From positions 1,315,206 to 1,379,205 of the forward strand of contig CAWAWN010000003.1 of assembly GCA_963785815.1 (NCBI GenBank): a DNA stretch of 64,000 bases. Direction: 5' to 3'. This DNA comes from UBA4742 sp963785815. GTDB taxonomy: Bacteria; Actinomycetota; Acidimicrobiia; Acidimicrobiales; Acidimicrobilacustridaceae. Positions 55,018 through 64,000 of this stretch are shown here, one piece after another (position 1 is the stretch's first letter; each line of letters starts with the position of its first letter). The notes below the pieces were generated by a model. The model worked only from the letters and a program-made list of their open reading frames with translations, was not told the origin of the DNA and did not search any database. The translations under genes and the position numbers were made by a program.

Positions 55018-56243
55018 ACCCGCCCACGACGCCGGCGGCGCCGGTGCACCCACCCGTCCCGAGTGTGCCCGAGGGCCGGGACCACTGCCCGTTCTGGCCG
55101 ACCTACGGCCCGCCGCCGCGCCAGTTCGTGCGGGGCCGGGGCACCGAGATCTGGGACAGCGCCGGGCAGCGCTACCTCGACTTCCTGGGGGGCCTGGCCG
55201 TGGTGGCACTGGGCCACGCCCACCCGGAGGTGGCCGAGGCCATCGCCGCCCAGGCGTCCACCCTGCTGCACACCTCCAACCTGTTCGCCACGGTGCCCGG
55301 CGCCGAGGTGGCGGTGACCATCGACGAGCTGCTCGGGGGCGGCGGCCAGGTCTTCCTGTGCAACTCGGGGGCCGAGGCCAACGAGGCGGCCATCAAGCTG
55401 GCCCGGCGCTGGGGCGGGCGGGGCCGCCACGTGGTGGTCAGCGCCTACGGCTCGTTCCACGGCCGCACGCTGGCCACCCTGCACGCCACCGGCCAGCCGG
55501 CCAAGCACGAGGCCTTCCAACCCCTGCCCGAGGGCTTCCGCCACGTGGCCTGGGACGATCTGGACGCCCTGGAGGCCGCCCTCGATCCTTCGGTGGCGGC
55601 CGTGCTGCTCGAACCCATCCAGGGCGAGGGCGGGGTCAACCCGGCCACCGTGGCCTACTTCCAGGGGGTGGCCCGGCTGTGCGCGGAGCGCGGCGCCCTG
55701 CTCATGGTCGACGAGGTCCAGACGGGCCTGGGTCGCACCGGCCGCTGGTTCGGCTTCGAGCACTACGGCATCACGCCCGACGTGGTGACCCTGGCCAAGG
55801 CCCTGGGCAACGGCGTGCCAATCGGGGCCTGCTGGGCCCGCCGCGACATCGCCGCGGTGATGCAGCCCGGTGACCACGGCAGCACCTTCGGCGGCCAGCC
55901 CCTGGCCGCGGCCGCGGCTCGGGCCGTGCTGGCCGTCATGGCCCGCGAGGACGCGCCTGGTCGGGCGGCCCGGGCCGGGGCCCGCCTGCAGGCCGCCATC
56001 GAGGCGCTGCCCGAGGTCGTGTCGGTGCGGGGCGCGGGCCTGCTGCTGGGCGCCGAGCTGACCGAGGGCCTCGATGCCCGGCGGGTGGCCGCCGCCGCCC
56101 TGGACGCCGGGCTCATCGTGAACGCGGTGACCCCGACCACCATCCGGGTGGCCCCGCCGCTGCTGGTGTCCGATGACGAGATCGACGAGGCGGTGGCCAT
56201 CCTGGCCGGCGTGCTCGGCCAAGCCCGGGAGGACGAGCTGTGA
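55014..56243 (+). CDS. argD: Acetylornithine aminotransferase
   Basis: This 409-residue class III PLP transaminase has LDFLGGLAVVALGHAHPEV, NSGAEANEAAIKLAR, SFHGRTLATLHATGQ, LLMVDEVQTGLGRTG, and the PLP Lys in TLAKALGNGVPIGA. It makes N-acetylornithine. GTG start with 4-bp overlaps on both sides (argB, argF). Confidence 0.95.
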   Translation: MNPPTTPAAPVHPPVPSVPEGRDHCPFWPTYGPPPRQFVRGRGTEIWDSAGQRYLDFLGGLAVVALGHAHPEVAEAIAAQASTLLHTSNLFATVPGAEVAVTIDELLGGGGQVFLCNSGAEANEAAIKLARRWGGRGRHVVVSAYGSFHGRTLATLHATGQPAKHEAFQPLPEGFRHVAWDDLDALEAALDPSVAAVLLEPIQGEGGVNPATVAYFQGVARLCAERGALLMVDEVQTGLGRTGRWFGFEHYGITPDVVTLAKALGNGVPIGACWARRDIAAVMQPGDHGSTFGGQPLAAAAARAVLAVMAREDAPGRAARAGARLQAAIEALPEVVSVRGAGLLLGAELTEGLDARRVAAAALDAGLIVNAVTPTTIRVAPPLLVSDDEIDEAVAILAGVLGQAREDEL

Positions 56244-57130
56244 GGCATCTGCTCGAGATCGACGACCTCGGCCCCGACGAGGTGGTGGAGGTGCTGGACC
56301 GGGCCGAGGCCGCGTCGTCGGCCCCGGTCCTGGCCGGGCGGGGCATGGCCCTGATCTTCGAGAAGCCCTCGGCCCGCACCCGCAACTCGATGGAGATGGC
56401 CGTGGTGCAGCTGGGCGGCCACCCCGTCACCATCCGGGGCGAGGAGGTCGGCCTGGACGTGCGCGAGAGCGTCGAGGACGTCACCCGCACCCTGGCCTGC
56501 TACCACGCGGCCATCGGGGCCCGGGTGTTCGAGCACGCCAAGGTCGAGCGCATGGCCGCCCTCGATGCGGTCCCGGTGGTGAACCTCCTCTCCGACGCCG
56601 GCCACCCCATGCAGGCCCTGGCCGACCTGCTCACCATCCGCCAGGAGCTGGGCGCGTGCGAAGGCCGGGTGGTCACCTACGTGGGCGACGGCAACAACGT
56701 GTGCCGGTCGCTGGTGCTGGGCGCCGGCGCCGTGGGCATGCAGGTGCGGGTGGCGAGCCCGCCCGGCTTCGAGCTGTCGGCCACCGACCTCGATCGGATC
56801 CGCCTGGCCGGGGTCGAGGTCGAGCTGTTCGACCGGGCGGTCGAGGCCGTGGCCGGCGCCGACGTGGTCTACACCGACGTGTGGACGTCCATGGGCCAGG
56901 AGGCGGAGGCCGAGTCGCGCCGACGGGCGTTCGAGGGCTTCGGCGTCGACGACCGCCTGCTGGCCGGGGCCCAGCCGAAGGCCATCTTCCTGCACTGCCT
57001 GCCCGCCCACCGGGGCGAGGAGGTCGCCGCCTCGGTGGTCGACGGGCCCCAGAGCCGGGTCTGGCTCCAGGCCGCCAACCGCATGCACGCCGCTCGCGGG
57101 CTGCTCAGCTGGCTGCTGGAGCAGCCATGA
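56240..57130 (+). CDS. argF: Ornithine carbamoyltransferase
   Basis: This 296-residue enzyme makes citrulline from ornithine and carbamoyl phosphate. The carbamoyl-phosphate site reads EKPSARTRNSMEMAV (SARTR rather than STRTR), with HPMQALADLLTI, DVWTSMGQE and the catalytic Cys in FLHCLPAHRGEEV. It is slightly short for the family but complete. GTG start, GTGA overlap with argD, ATGA overlap with argR. Confidence 0.95.
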   Translation: MRHLLEIDDLGPDEVVEVLDRAEAASSAPVLAGRGMALIFEKPSARTRNSMEMAVVQLGGHPVTIRGEEVGLDVRESVEDVTRTLACYHAAIGARVFEHAKVERMAALDAVPVVNLLSDAGHPMQALADLLTIRQELGACEGRVVTYVGDGNNVCRSLVLGAGAVGMQVRVASPPGFELSATDLDRIRLAGVEVELFDRAVEAVAGADVVYTDVWTSMGQEAEAESRRRAFEGFGVDDRLLAGAQPKAIFLHCLPAHRGEEVAASVVDGPQSRVWLQAANRMHAARGLLSWLLEQP

Positions 57131-57759
57131 CCGAGACCAAGCCGCCGAGCAGCAAGCCGTCGGCGGTGACGCCGAGCAGCAAGTCGTCGGCGGTGACGCC
57201 GAGCAGCAAGTCGTCGGCGGTGACGCCGAGCAGCAAGTCGTCGGCGGTGACGCCGAGCAGCAAGTCGTCGGCGGTGACGCCGAGCAGCAAGTTGGGCAAG
57301 CCGCAGCGACAGCACCTCATCGGCAAGCTCATCGAGCAGGGCGCGGTCGAGAACCAGGGCCAGCTGGTCGAGCTGCTGGCCGAGCACGGCTGTCTGGCCA
57401 CCCAGGCCACGGTCTCGCGCGACCTCGACGACCTGGGGGCCATCAAGGTCCGGGTGCCGGGCGGCGAGAGCGCCTATGCCATCCCGGCGCTGCCCAAGCA
57501 GCAGCTGGCCCCGGAGGATCACCTCCGGCGGGTGTGCGGCGACTGGGTGGTCGAGGTGGCGCACTCGGGCAACCTGGTGGTGCTGCGCACGCCGCCGGGA
57601 TCGGCCCATGTGGTGGCGTCCGCCCTGGACCGGGCCGGGCTGCCCGAGATGCTGGGCACCGTGGCCGGCGACGACACCCTCATCGTGGTGGTCGCCGAGG
57701 ACGTGGGCGGTGCTCACGTGGCCGAGGTGCTCGCCGACCTGGCGGGGCTCTCGGCCTGA
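57127..57759 (+). CDS. argR: Arginine repressor ArgR with repeated N-terminal tail
   Basis: This 210-residue regulator has a winged-helix domain (about residues 59-125: RQHLIGKLIEQGAVENQGQL, ATQATVSRDLDDLGAIKV) and a C-terminal oligomerisation/arginine-binding domain (VVLRTPPGSAHVVASALDRA, GTVAGDDTLIVV). Typical ArgR is 150-170 residues. The extra ~54 N-terminal residues are five 9-residue units (PSSKPSAVT once, PSSKSSAVT four times) plus PSSK, encoded by a 27-bp repeat. The tail is basic and disordered and could aid DNA contact. ATGA overlap with argF. Confidence 0.94.
   Translation: MTETKPPSSKPSAVTPSSKSSAVTPSSKSSAVTPSSKSSAVTPSSKSSAVTPSSKLGKPQRQHLIGKLIEQGAVENQGQLVELLAEHGCLATQATVSRDLDDLGAIKVRVPGGESAYAIPALPKQQLAPEDHLRRVCGDWVVEVAHSGNLVVLRTPPGSAHVVASALDRAGLPEMLGTVAGDDTLIVVVAEDVGGAHVAEVLADLAGLSA
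57145..57291 (+). repeat. 27-bp tandem repeat in argR
   Basis: Five 27-bp units (57145-57279) and a 12-bp partial unit encode the PSSKxSAVT tail. The last four full units are identical; the first differs by a C for T giving Pro for Ser. The unit length keeps the frame. Confidence 0.9.
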
Positions 57760-57802
57760 TGTCCCGCCTGTCCCCAACCTGCGACGAGAGCTGAGGAGTT
57801 CC

Positions 57803-59034
57803 ATGCCGAACCGAGTGGTCCTGGCCTACAGCGGAGGCCTGGACACGTCCGTGGCCGTGCGCTGGATGATCGAGGAGATGGGCGTCGAGGTGGTGGCCGT
57901 GGCCTGCGACGTGGGCCAGGGCGGCGACTGGGAGGCCCTGGCCTCCCGGGCGGTGGCCGCCGGGGCCATCGACGCCGTGGTGGTCGACTGCCGGGAGGAG
58001 TTCGCCTGCGACTTCGTGGGCCCGGCCCTGAGAGCCAACGCCCTGTACGAGAACCGCTACCCGCTGGTGTCGGCCCTGTCGCGGCCGGTCATCGTGCGCC
58101 ACCTGGTCGAGGTGGCCCGGCGCTTCGACGCCGACGCCGTGGCCCACGGTTGCACGGGCAAGGGCAACGACCAGGTGCGCTTCGAGGTGGCCACCCGCTC
58201 GCTGGCCCCCGACCTCGAGGTGGTGGCCCCGGTGCGCAACTGGGGGATGACCCGGGCGGACTCCATCGAGTACGCGGCCCGCTTCGACATCCCCGTCCGG
58301 GCCACCAGGGAGCAGCTCTACTCCATCGACGACAACCTCTGGGGCCGGGCCATCGAGTGCGGCGAGATGGAGGATCCCTGGGCCCGCCCGCCCGAGGGCG
58401 TCTGGTCCATGACCACGGTGCGCGCCGGTGAGGCCCGCGAGATCACCGTCGGCTTCGAGCAGGGCACGCCCGTCTCGCTCGACGGGCGCGACCTGCCGCT
58501 GCACGAGCTGATCGTCGAGCTGAACGACCTGGTGGGGGCGTACGGCTGGGGTCGGCTCGACATGGTGGAGAACCGACGGGTGGGCATCAAGAGCCGTGAG
58601 ACCTACGAGGCGCCGGCCGCCCTGGCGCTGATCATGGCCCACGTGGACCTGGAGAGCGTCTGCCTCGAGCGTGACCTGTTCCACGAGAAGCAGCGGCTGG
58701 AGGGCCGCTACGCCGACCTGGTGTACGACGGGCAGTGGTACTCGCCCCTCAAGGCCGCCTACGACGCGTTCATCGACGAGAGCCAGCGCTTCGTGACCGG
58801 CGACGTGCGCCTGCGCCTCGAACCGGGCCGCTGCTTCGTGGTGGGACGGCGCAGCCCCCACTCGCTCTACGACTACGGGCTGGCCACCTATGAGGCCGCC
58901 GACTCGTTCAACCACGCCGACTCCGAGGGCTTCGTGCGGTTGTGGGGCCTCGGGCTCCAGACCTGGTCGGCCCAGCAGGGACCGGGCCACGCCCACGCCA
59001 CCGCGGCCGGCGAGCCTGCCGACGGGGGCGCGGC

Positions 59035-59038
<4 letters not shown>
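57803..59038 (+). CDS. argG: Argininosuccinate synthase
   Basis: This 411-residue enzyme joins citrulline and aspartate. The N-type ATP site VVLAYSGGLDTSVAVRW and the motif HGCTGKGNDQVRFE are clear, with ENRYPLVSALSRP and SIDDNLWGRAIE. ATG 57803 has GAGGAG 4 nt upstream. It is the only gene after argC in the arg operon with its own spaced SD (43-nt gap after argR). The stop overlaps argH by 4 bp. Confidence 0.97.
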
Positions 59039-60438
<1,400 letters not shown>

Positions 60439-60453
60439 GCCCGGTGTGAGCGC

Positions 60454-60852
60454 GTGACGGGCTTCCACCACCAGCTCCAGGTGCGCTACGGCGAGGTGGA
60501 CCAGCAGGGCGTGGTGTTCAACGCCCACCACCTGGCCTGGATCGACGACGCCATGGATCGGTGGATGCGCACCCTCGAGCGCGACTTCGAGACCCAGGGC
60601 TGGGACTTCATGGTGCGCCACGCCGAGATCGACTGGTTGGCGGGCGCCACCGTGGGCGATGTCGTCGACCTGGCCCTCGAGGTGGTGCGGTGGGGTCGCA
60701 CCTCGTTCGTCGTCCAGGTGGTCGCCACGGTGGGGCCGCAGCGGATCATGCAGGCGGAGATGACCTACGTCGGGATCGAGACGGGCCGCTCCCGGCCGGC
60801 GCCGCCCCCGGCGGAGGTGCGGGCCCACCTGGGCGGGCCCGACGCCGGATGA
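60454..60852 (+). CDS. Hotdog-fold acyl-CoA thioesterase, FcbC/YbgC type
   Basis: This 132-residue protein has the family start VRYGEVDQQGVVFNAHHLAWIDDA, where the Asp (in EVDQQG) is the catalytic acid in 4-hydroxybenzoyl-CoA thioesterases. VDLALEVVRWGRTSFVVQV fits the later strands. The acyl substrate is unknown. GTG start; the stop overlaps mpg by 4 bp (ATGA). Confidence 0.88.
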   Translation: MTGFHHQLQVRYGEVDQQGVVFNAHHLAWIDDAMDRWMRTLERDFETQGWDFMVRHAEIDWLAGATVGDVVDLALEVVRWGRTSFVVQVVATVGPQRIMQAEMTYVGIETGRSRPAPPPAEVRAHLGGPDAG

Positions 60853-61451
60853 GCGGACGGGGACGACGCCTGCCCCGCTCGTTCTACGCCCGATCCAGCC
60901 TCGAGGTGGCGCCCGAGCTGTTGAACAAGGTGCTGGTGCGGGGCGATCTCCGCATGCGGATCGTCGAGGTCGAGGCCTACGCCGGGGCCGACGATCCGGC
61001 CAGCCACGCCTACGGCGGCCTGACGCCTCGCAACGCCGTCATGTTCGGCCCGGCCGGTCACCTCTACGTGTACTTCACCTACGGGATGCACTGGTGCGCC
61101 AACGTGGTCTGCGGCCGGCCCGGGGTGCCCACCGCCGTGCTGCTGCGCGCCGGCGCCCCGCTGCAGGGGCTGGACCAGATGCGCCAGGCGCGCGGAGCCG
61201 GACGCTCGGTGGCTCGGCGCGACCGCGACCTGGGTGCCGGCCCGGCCCGGCTGGCCCAGGCCCTGGGCATCGACCGGGCCCTGGACGGCGTCGACCTGGT
61301 GGCGCCCGGCTCGCCGGTGCGGATCGTCGACGACGGGGTGGCACCGCCGGACCGCCCCGGCCGCAGCCCGCGCATCGGCATCCGGGTGGCGGCCGCTCGC
61401 CCGTGGCGCTGGTACGTTCCCGGCGACCCGAACCTGTCACGTCCCGGCTGA
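60849..61451 (+). CDS. mpg: 3-methyladenine DNA glycosylase (AAG/Mpg family)
   Basis: This 200-residue base-excision glycosylase has LPRSFYARSSLEVAPELLNKVL, the catalytic Glu in RIVEVEAYAGADDPASHAYGG, HLYVYFTYGMHWCANVV, and RIGIRVAAARPWRWYVPGDPNLSR (in parts). It removes alkylated purines. argH-mpg is a frequent actinobacterial neighbour pair, often followed by tyrS, which is not seen here. Confidence 0.94.
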   Translation: MSGRGRRLPRSFYARSSLEVAPELLNKVLVRGDLRMRIVEVEAYAGADDPASHAYGGLTPRNAVMFGPAGHLYVYFTYGMHWCANVVCGRPGVPTAVLLRAGAPLQGLDQMRQARGAGRSVARRDRDLGAGPARLAQALGIDRALDGVDLVAPGSPVRIVDDGVAPPDRPGRSPRIGIRVAAARPWRWYVPGDPNLSRPG

Positions 61452-61467
61452 TCGCAGGAGCCCACCG

Positions 61468-62073
61468 ATGTCGCCGGATCCGAGCTACGAGCTGCTGGAG
61501 GCCGGAGATCGTCGGCTGGCACCGAGCCGGTCGTTGGCCGAGGCCCGGGCGCAGCTCGCCGCCTACCGGCCGCCCGATGCCGACCAGGCGGCCGCCCGGG
61601 AGCGCATGCTGGCCTTCGTCGACCGTCACCCCGACGCCCTGTCCCGGTCCTGCGCCGAAGGCCACCTGACCGGCTCGGCGCTGGTGGTCGACCACACGGG
61701 CGGGCGCGTCCTCATGCTGCTGCACGCCAAGGCGCACCGGTGGTTCCAGCCCGGCGGCCATGCTGACGGCGACGCCAACCTGGCCGCCGTGGCCCGGCGC
61801 GAGGCGGCCGAGGAGTCGGGCATCGCCGACCTGGCCGTGGTCGTCCCCGCCATCGACCTGGACATCCACCAGGTGGACTTCGGCGGCGACCCGCCGCACC
61901 TGCACCTCGACGTCCGCCACCTGGTGCTGGCTCCTCCCGGCGCCGAGGCGGTCGGCAACCACGAGTCCGACGCCCTGCGCTGGGTCACCCTCGAGGAGCT
62001 CGCCACCCTCGACGTCGACCCGGGCATCCACCGCCTGGCCACCCGGGGGTTCTCCTTGCTCAGAAGTGCGTGA
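61468..62073 (+). CDS. Nudix hydrolase
   Basis: This 201-residue protein has its Nudix box as GGHADGDANLAAVARREAAEESGI, with REAAEE intact but the upstream conserved Glu replaced, as in some CoA- or IPP-isomerase-like branches. FQPGGHADGD precedes it. The N-terminal ~65 residues are helical. ATG 61468 has AGGAG at 61456-61460. The 3' end overlaps the convergent Eis-like gene by 14 bp. The substrate is unknown. Confidence 0.88.
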   Translation: MSPDPSYELLEAGDRRLAPSRSLAEARAQLAAYRPPDADQAAARERMLAFVDRHPDALSRSCAEGHLTGSALVVDHTGGRVLMLLHAKAHRWFQPGGHADGDANLAAVARREAAEESGIADLAVVVPAIDLDIHQVDFGGDPPHLHLDVRHLVLAPPGAEAVGNHESDALRWVTLEELATLDVDPGIHRLATRGFSLLRSA

Positions 62074-63283
62074 CGCACCAGGGGGGTTGGTGCCAGCGGA
62101 ACATGGCGTCGGCCACGGCCAGCGCGCCCGGACGGCGCTCGTCGATCCGTCCGCCCCGGGCCAGGTCGGCCAGGGCGTACCCGCCCAGGTAGGCGCTGGA
62201 CAGGGTCGACACGGACAGGTCCAGGTCGGCCGCCTCGGTGGTCACGGCGCACTCGGCTCCGTCCGGACCGGCCTCGAGCACGAACCGTCCACCGGCCAGA
62301 CCCATGCCGTCGTCCACCTCGAGCACGACCCGGCCCGGGCACAGGTAGCGGCGCCCGGCCAGGGCGGCGGGGACGTCCAGCAGCCGGACCCACAGCAGGT
62401 CCGTGCGTTCGTGTTCGGCCATGGCCCGGGCGTCGCCCAGGCTCCAGCGCAGGGGATCGCTCACGCAGTGGTCGCCGGAGGACACCGTGGTCACCCAGTC
62501 GATCTCGAGGCAGTAGCGCCAGAGGCGGTTGCTGGCCGCGGTGTCGAGCCCGACCAGGTCGTGCACCTCCACCGTGTTGCGCGGGCGCTGGCCCTCCCAG
62601 TGGTCCTTGACCCGGTAGCTCAGGAACCCGTCGGGACGTCCCTCGTCGTCACGACCGATCACGTGGAAGGCGGGCGTCGTGCGCCCCGCGATCTCGGCCC
62701 GGCCCTGGGTGACGTCCCACCACCAGTTCGGGCGTCCGATGGCACCGGGCTGGGTGGGCTGGAACCGCTCGTAGATCTCGCCGGCCACCTCGACGAAGGT
62801 GTCGCGGTCGACCAGATCCACCGATCCGCGGCGGTCGCCGAGGATGACCAGGCCGCGGGCGTCGACCTCGAGGCGCACCGACTCGGTCGCCGGGCCGTAC
62901 CCGAACCGTCCGTAGATCGGCCATTCGGCGGCCACCAGCGCGCCCACCGCGTCGCCTCGCTCGGCGCAGCGGCGCAGGTCGCTGGTGATCATCTGGGAGA
63001 GCAGGCCCCGGCGGCGATGGCTGGGCGACACCGTGACGTGGGTCAACGCCGCGGCCGAGACCACCCGATCACCGGGGACGGCCAGGGTGGTGTCGAAGCT
63101 GCGCAACGTGCCGACGATGCGTTCGCCGTCGACCGCGGCCCACACGTGATCGAGGTCGAAGTGGGTCGCCCGGAAGGCGGCTTCGGTGTCGTCCGGCGCT
63201 GGCAGGTCGAGGAACCCGGTGCGCATGGCGTCGACCCAGCGGGCGACCTCGTCGACCTCGATGGTGCGGATCCCGGCGGACAT
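62060..63283 (-). CDS. Eis-like GNAT N-acetyltransferase
   Basis: This 407-residue protein matches the mycobacterial Eis family: an N-terminal GNAT domain with acetyl-CoA motif VTVSPSHRRRGLLSQM, then AAEWPIYGRFGYGPAT containing the tyrosine used as general acid, a second degenerate GNAT domain, and a C-terminal SCP2-like domain (about 300 on). The protein ends in Phe (CVTHF), the residue whose carboxylate is the catalytic base in Eis. It could acetylate amines such as aminoglycosides. ATG 63283 has TAGCTT 7 nt upstream; a TTG at 63292 overlaps that element. Confidence 0.88.
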   Translation of the reverse strand: MSAGIRTIEVDEVARWVDAMRTGFLDLPAPDDTEAAFRATHFDLDHVWAAVDGERIVGTLRSFDTTLAVPGDRVVSAAALTHVTVSPSHRRRGLLSQMITSDLRRCAERGDAVGALVAAEWPIYGRFGYGPATESVRLEVDARGLVILGDRRGSVDLVDRDTFVEVAGEIYERFQPTQPGAIGRPNWWWDVTQGRAEIAGRTTPAFHVIGRDDEGRPDGFLSYRVKDHWEGQRPRNTVEVHDLVGLDTAASNRLWRYCLEIDWVTTVSSGDHCVSDPLRWSLGDARAMAEHERTDLLWVRLLDVPAALAGRRYLCPGRVVLEVDDGMGLAGGRFVLEAGPDGAECAVTTEAADLDLSVSTLSSAYLGGYALADLARGGRIDERRPGALAVADAMFRWHQPPWCVTHF

Positions 63284-63290
63284 GCCGGTC

Positions 63291-63296
63291 AAGCTA
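63291..63296 (-). promoter_or_regulatory. -10 hexamer of the Eis-like gene
   Basis: TAGCTT on the minus strand lies 7 nt before the ATG at 63283, again in leaderless spacing. Confidence 0.4.
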
Positions 63297-63361
63297 GGGG
63301 AGTGGCGACCTGCCGGCCTCGCCGATTTCGCCTCGGGATCCGCGGCCCGCGTGCCGGCGCC

Positions 63362-63943
63362 TCAGGACAGGTCTTCGGGGGCCACGCAGTCGTCCATGTG
63401 GTTGGCCGTGGCCAGGCTGTCGATGGGGATGCTGATCTGCTCGCCCGCCACCTTCTGGTCCTCGTAGAAGCGGGCCGCGGGGTCGGTGCGCAACCGCCGG
63501 GCGTAGTCCTCCCGGTTGCCCACGTAGACCCGGTAGTCGCTCAGCCACTCGGACACGATGCGTCCGTCCTTGCCCGATGGGGTGATGGCTGCGAGCCGGG
63601 TCAGCATGGTGCGCAGGTCGCGGTTGGTCTGGTCGACGACGTCGGCCCGGGCCACGTTGTCGGGGGACTTCTGGGCGGGCGGCAGGGCAGCCAGCTGGCC
63701 GGCGGTGACCTTGCAGATGGGTTCGGCCTGCTGGGCGAAGGTGGGGCTCGAGAGCTTGTCCACCGTCGGTGCCACCGCCGTCCAGACGTAGGCCAGCACC
63801 CACATCCCCCCGATGAGGACGCAGGTGGCGATGACCGCCAGGCGGCTCGGGCGGAGCCAGCGCCGGTGCCCCACCTCGGGGGGCTCGGCTCCCAGATCGG
63901 ACAGGTCGGGTGGATCGACGGACCCGGGGGCGGAGACGGCCAT
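63362..63943 (-). CDS. Single-pass membrane protein of unknown function
   Basis: This 193-residue protein has a Pro/acidic cytoplasmic start, one membrane segment (about residues 33-55: RLAVIATCVLIGGMWVLAYVW) and an extracytoplasmic helical domain with PICKVTAGQLAALPPAQKS, DQTNRDLRTMLTRLAAI and YARRLRTDPAARFYEDQKV. Two Cys (in PICKV and DDCVAPE) could form a disulfide. SD GGAGGG lies just before the ATG at 63943. I do not recognise the family beyond this. The 57 bp upstream to the window end hold nothing identifiable. Confidence 0.72.
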   Translation of the reverse strand: MAVSAPGSVDPPDLSDLGAEPPEVGHRRWLRPSRLAVIATCVLIGGMWVLAYVWTAVAPTVDKLSSPTFAQQAEPICKVTAGQLAALPPAQKSPDNVARADVVDQTNRDLRTMLTRLAAITPSGKDGRIVSEWLSDYRVYVGNREDYARRLRTDPAARFYEDQKVAGEQISIPIDSLATANHMDDCVAPEDLS

Positions 63944-64000
63944 GGACCCTCCAGTGTGGCCGTCGCGCCACCCCGGCTGCCAGCCGGGCCAGCTCCGGCC

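Noticed and set aside
61429..61440. Third copy of the GAACCTGTCA motif of the priA-trmH inverted repeat
   Set aside because: It lies inside mpg codons for the conserved PNLSR end and has no inverted partner; chance is likely.

Overview
The window is about 64 kb of very GC-rich chromosome, densely packed with housekeeping genes. Many genes overlap by 4 bp (GTGA or ATGA), and GTG and TTG starts are common. The gene content points to Actinomycetota: an actinobacterial integration host factor (mihF), a PriA without a Walker A motif, a DUF1844 protein next to infC, a PAMHTEMW-type CoaBC, and PyrR with a leader binding loop. The order aspS-rarA-alaS-ruvX-mltG-aro-efp-nusB-pyr-mihF-gmk-rpoZ-coaBC-metK-priA-def-fmt-rsmB-rib-hisG-infC-pheST-arg, with several expected partners missing, suggests a deep lineage such as Acidimicrobiia. 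That placement is inference, not proof. Layout: 1-8190 holds the end of aspS, a membrane protein on the minus strand, rarA, two small proteins, alaS, ruvX, mltG and aroE. 8191-15645 has a DUF4388 protein, a prepilin peptidase, the aromatic block (an aroC-aroK fusion, aroB, aroQ), an M24 peptidase, efp and nusB. 15646-24781 is a near-complete pyrimidine operon (pyrR-B-C-carA-carB-pyrD-pyrF) preceded by a PyrR-type RNA loop. 24818-31795 has a secreted beta-helix protein, then mihF-gmk-rpoZ-coaBC-metK-priA. 31905-36344 has a divergent pair of RNA-methyltransferase genes facing def-fmt-rsmB, then a MogA-like protein with a histidine-rich start. 36503-41337 is the riboflavin block (ribD, ribE, ribBA, ribH), interrupted by an antisense acyltransferase gene. 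41338-45255 has a triplicated 98-bp repeat, a VIT1-type transporter, a lipoprotein, hisG, a cold-shock-like protein and a DUF1844 protein. 45256-52127 holds the infC-rpmI-rplT operon with a structured leader, an rRNA methyltransferase, a PNPOx protein, an eight-unit 30-bp repeat and pheST. 52206-61451 has an EthD-domain protein, the arginine operon argCBDFRGH (no argJ), a thioesterase and mpg. 61468-63943 has a Nudix protein, an Eis-like acetyltransferase and a membrane-anchored protein. Three themes stand out. First, many first-of-operon genes have a TANNNT -10 hexamer only 6-9 nt before the start codon, as expected for leaderless transcripts. Second, five separate short-unit tandem repeats lie in or beside essential genes (mogA-like, ribE-ribBA, ribH 3' side, upstream of pheS, and the argR N-terminus). 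Third, control elements are readable: a PyrR loop, an ArgR-type operator over the argC promoter, and an infC leader with two hairpins and an apparent AUA start codon. The most unusual structure is between ribE and ribBA: four 26-bp repeats form a chain of 9-codon minicistrons, each ending in an ATGA overlap with the next. No tRNA, rRNA, insertion sequence, prophage or CRISPR array was seen.
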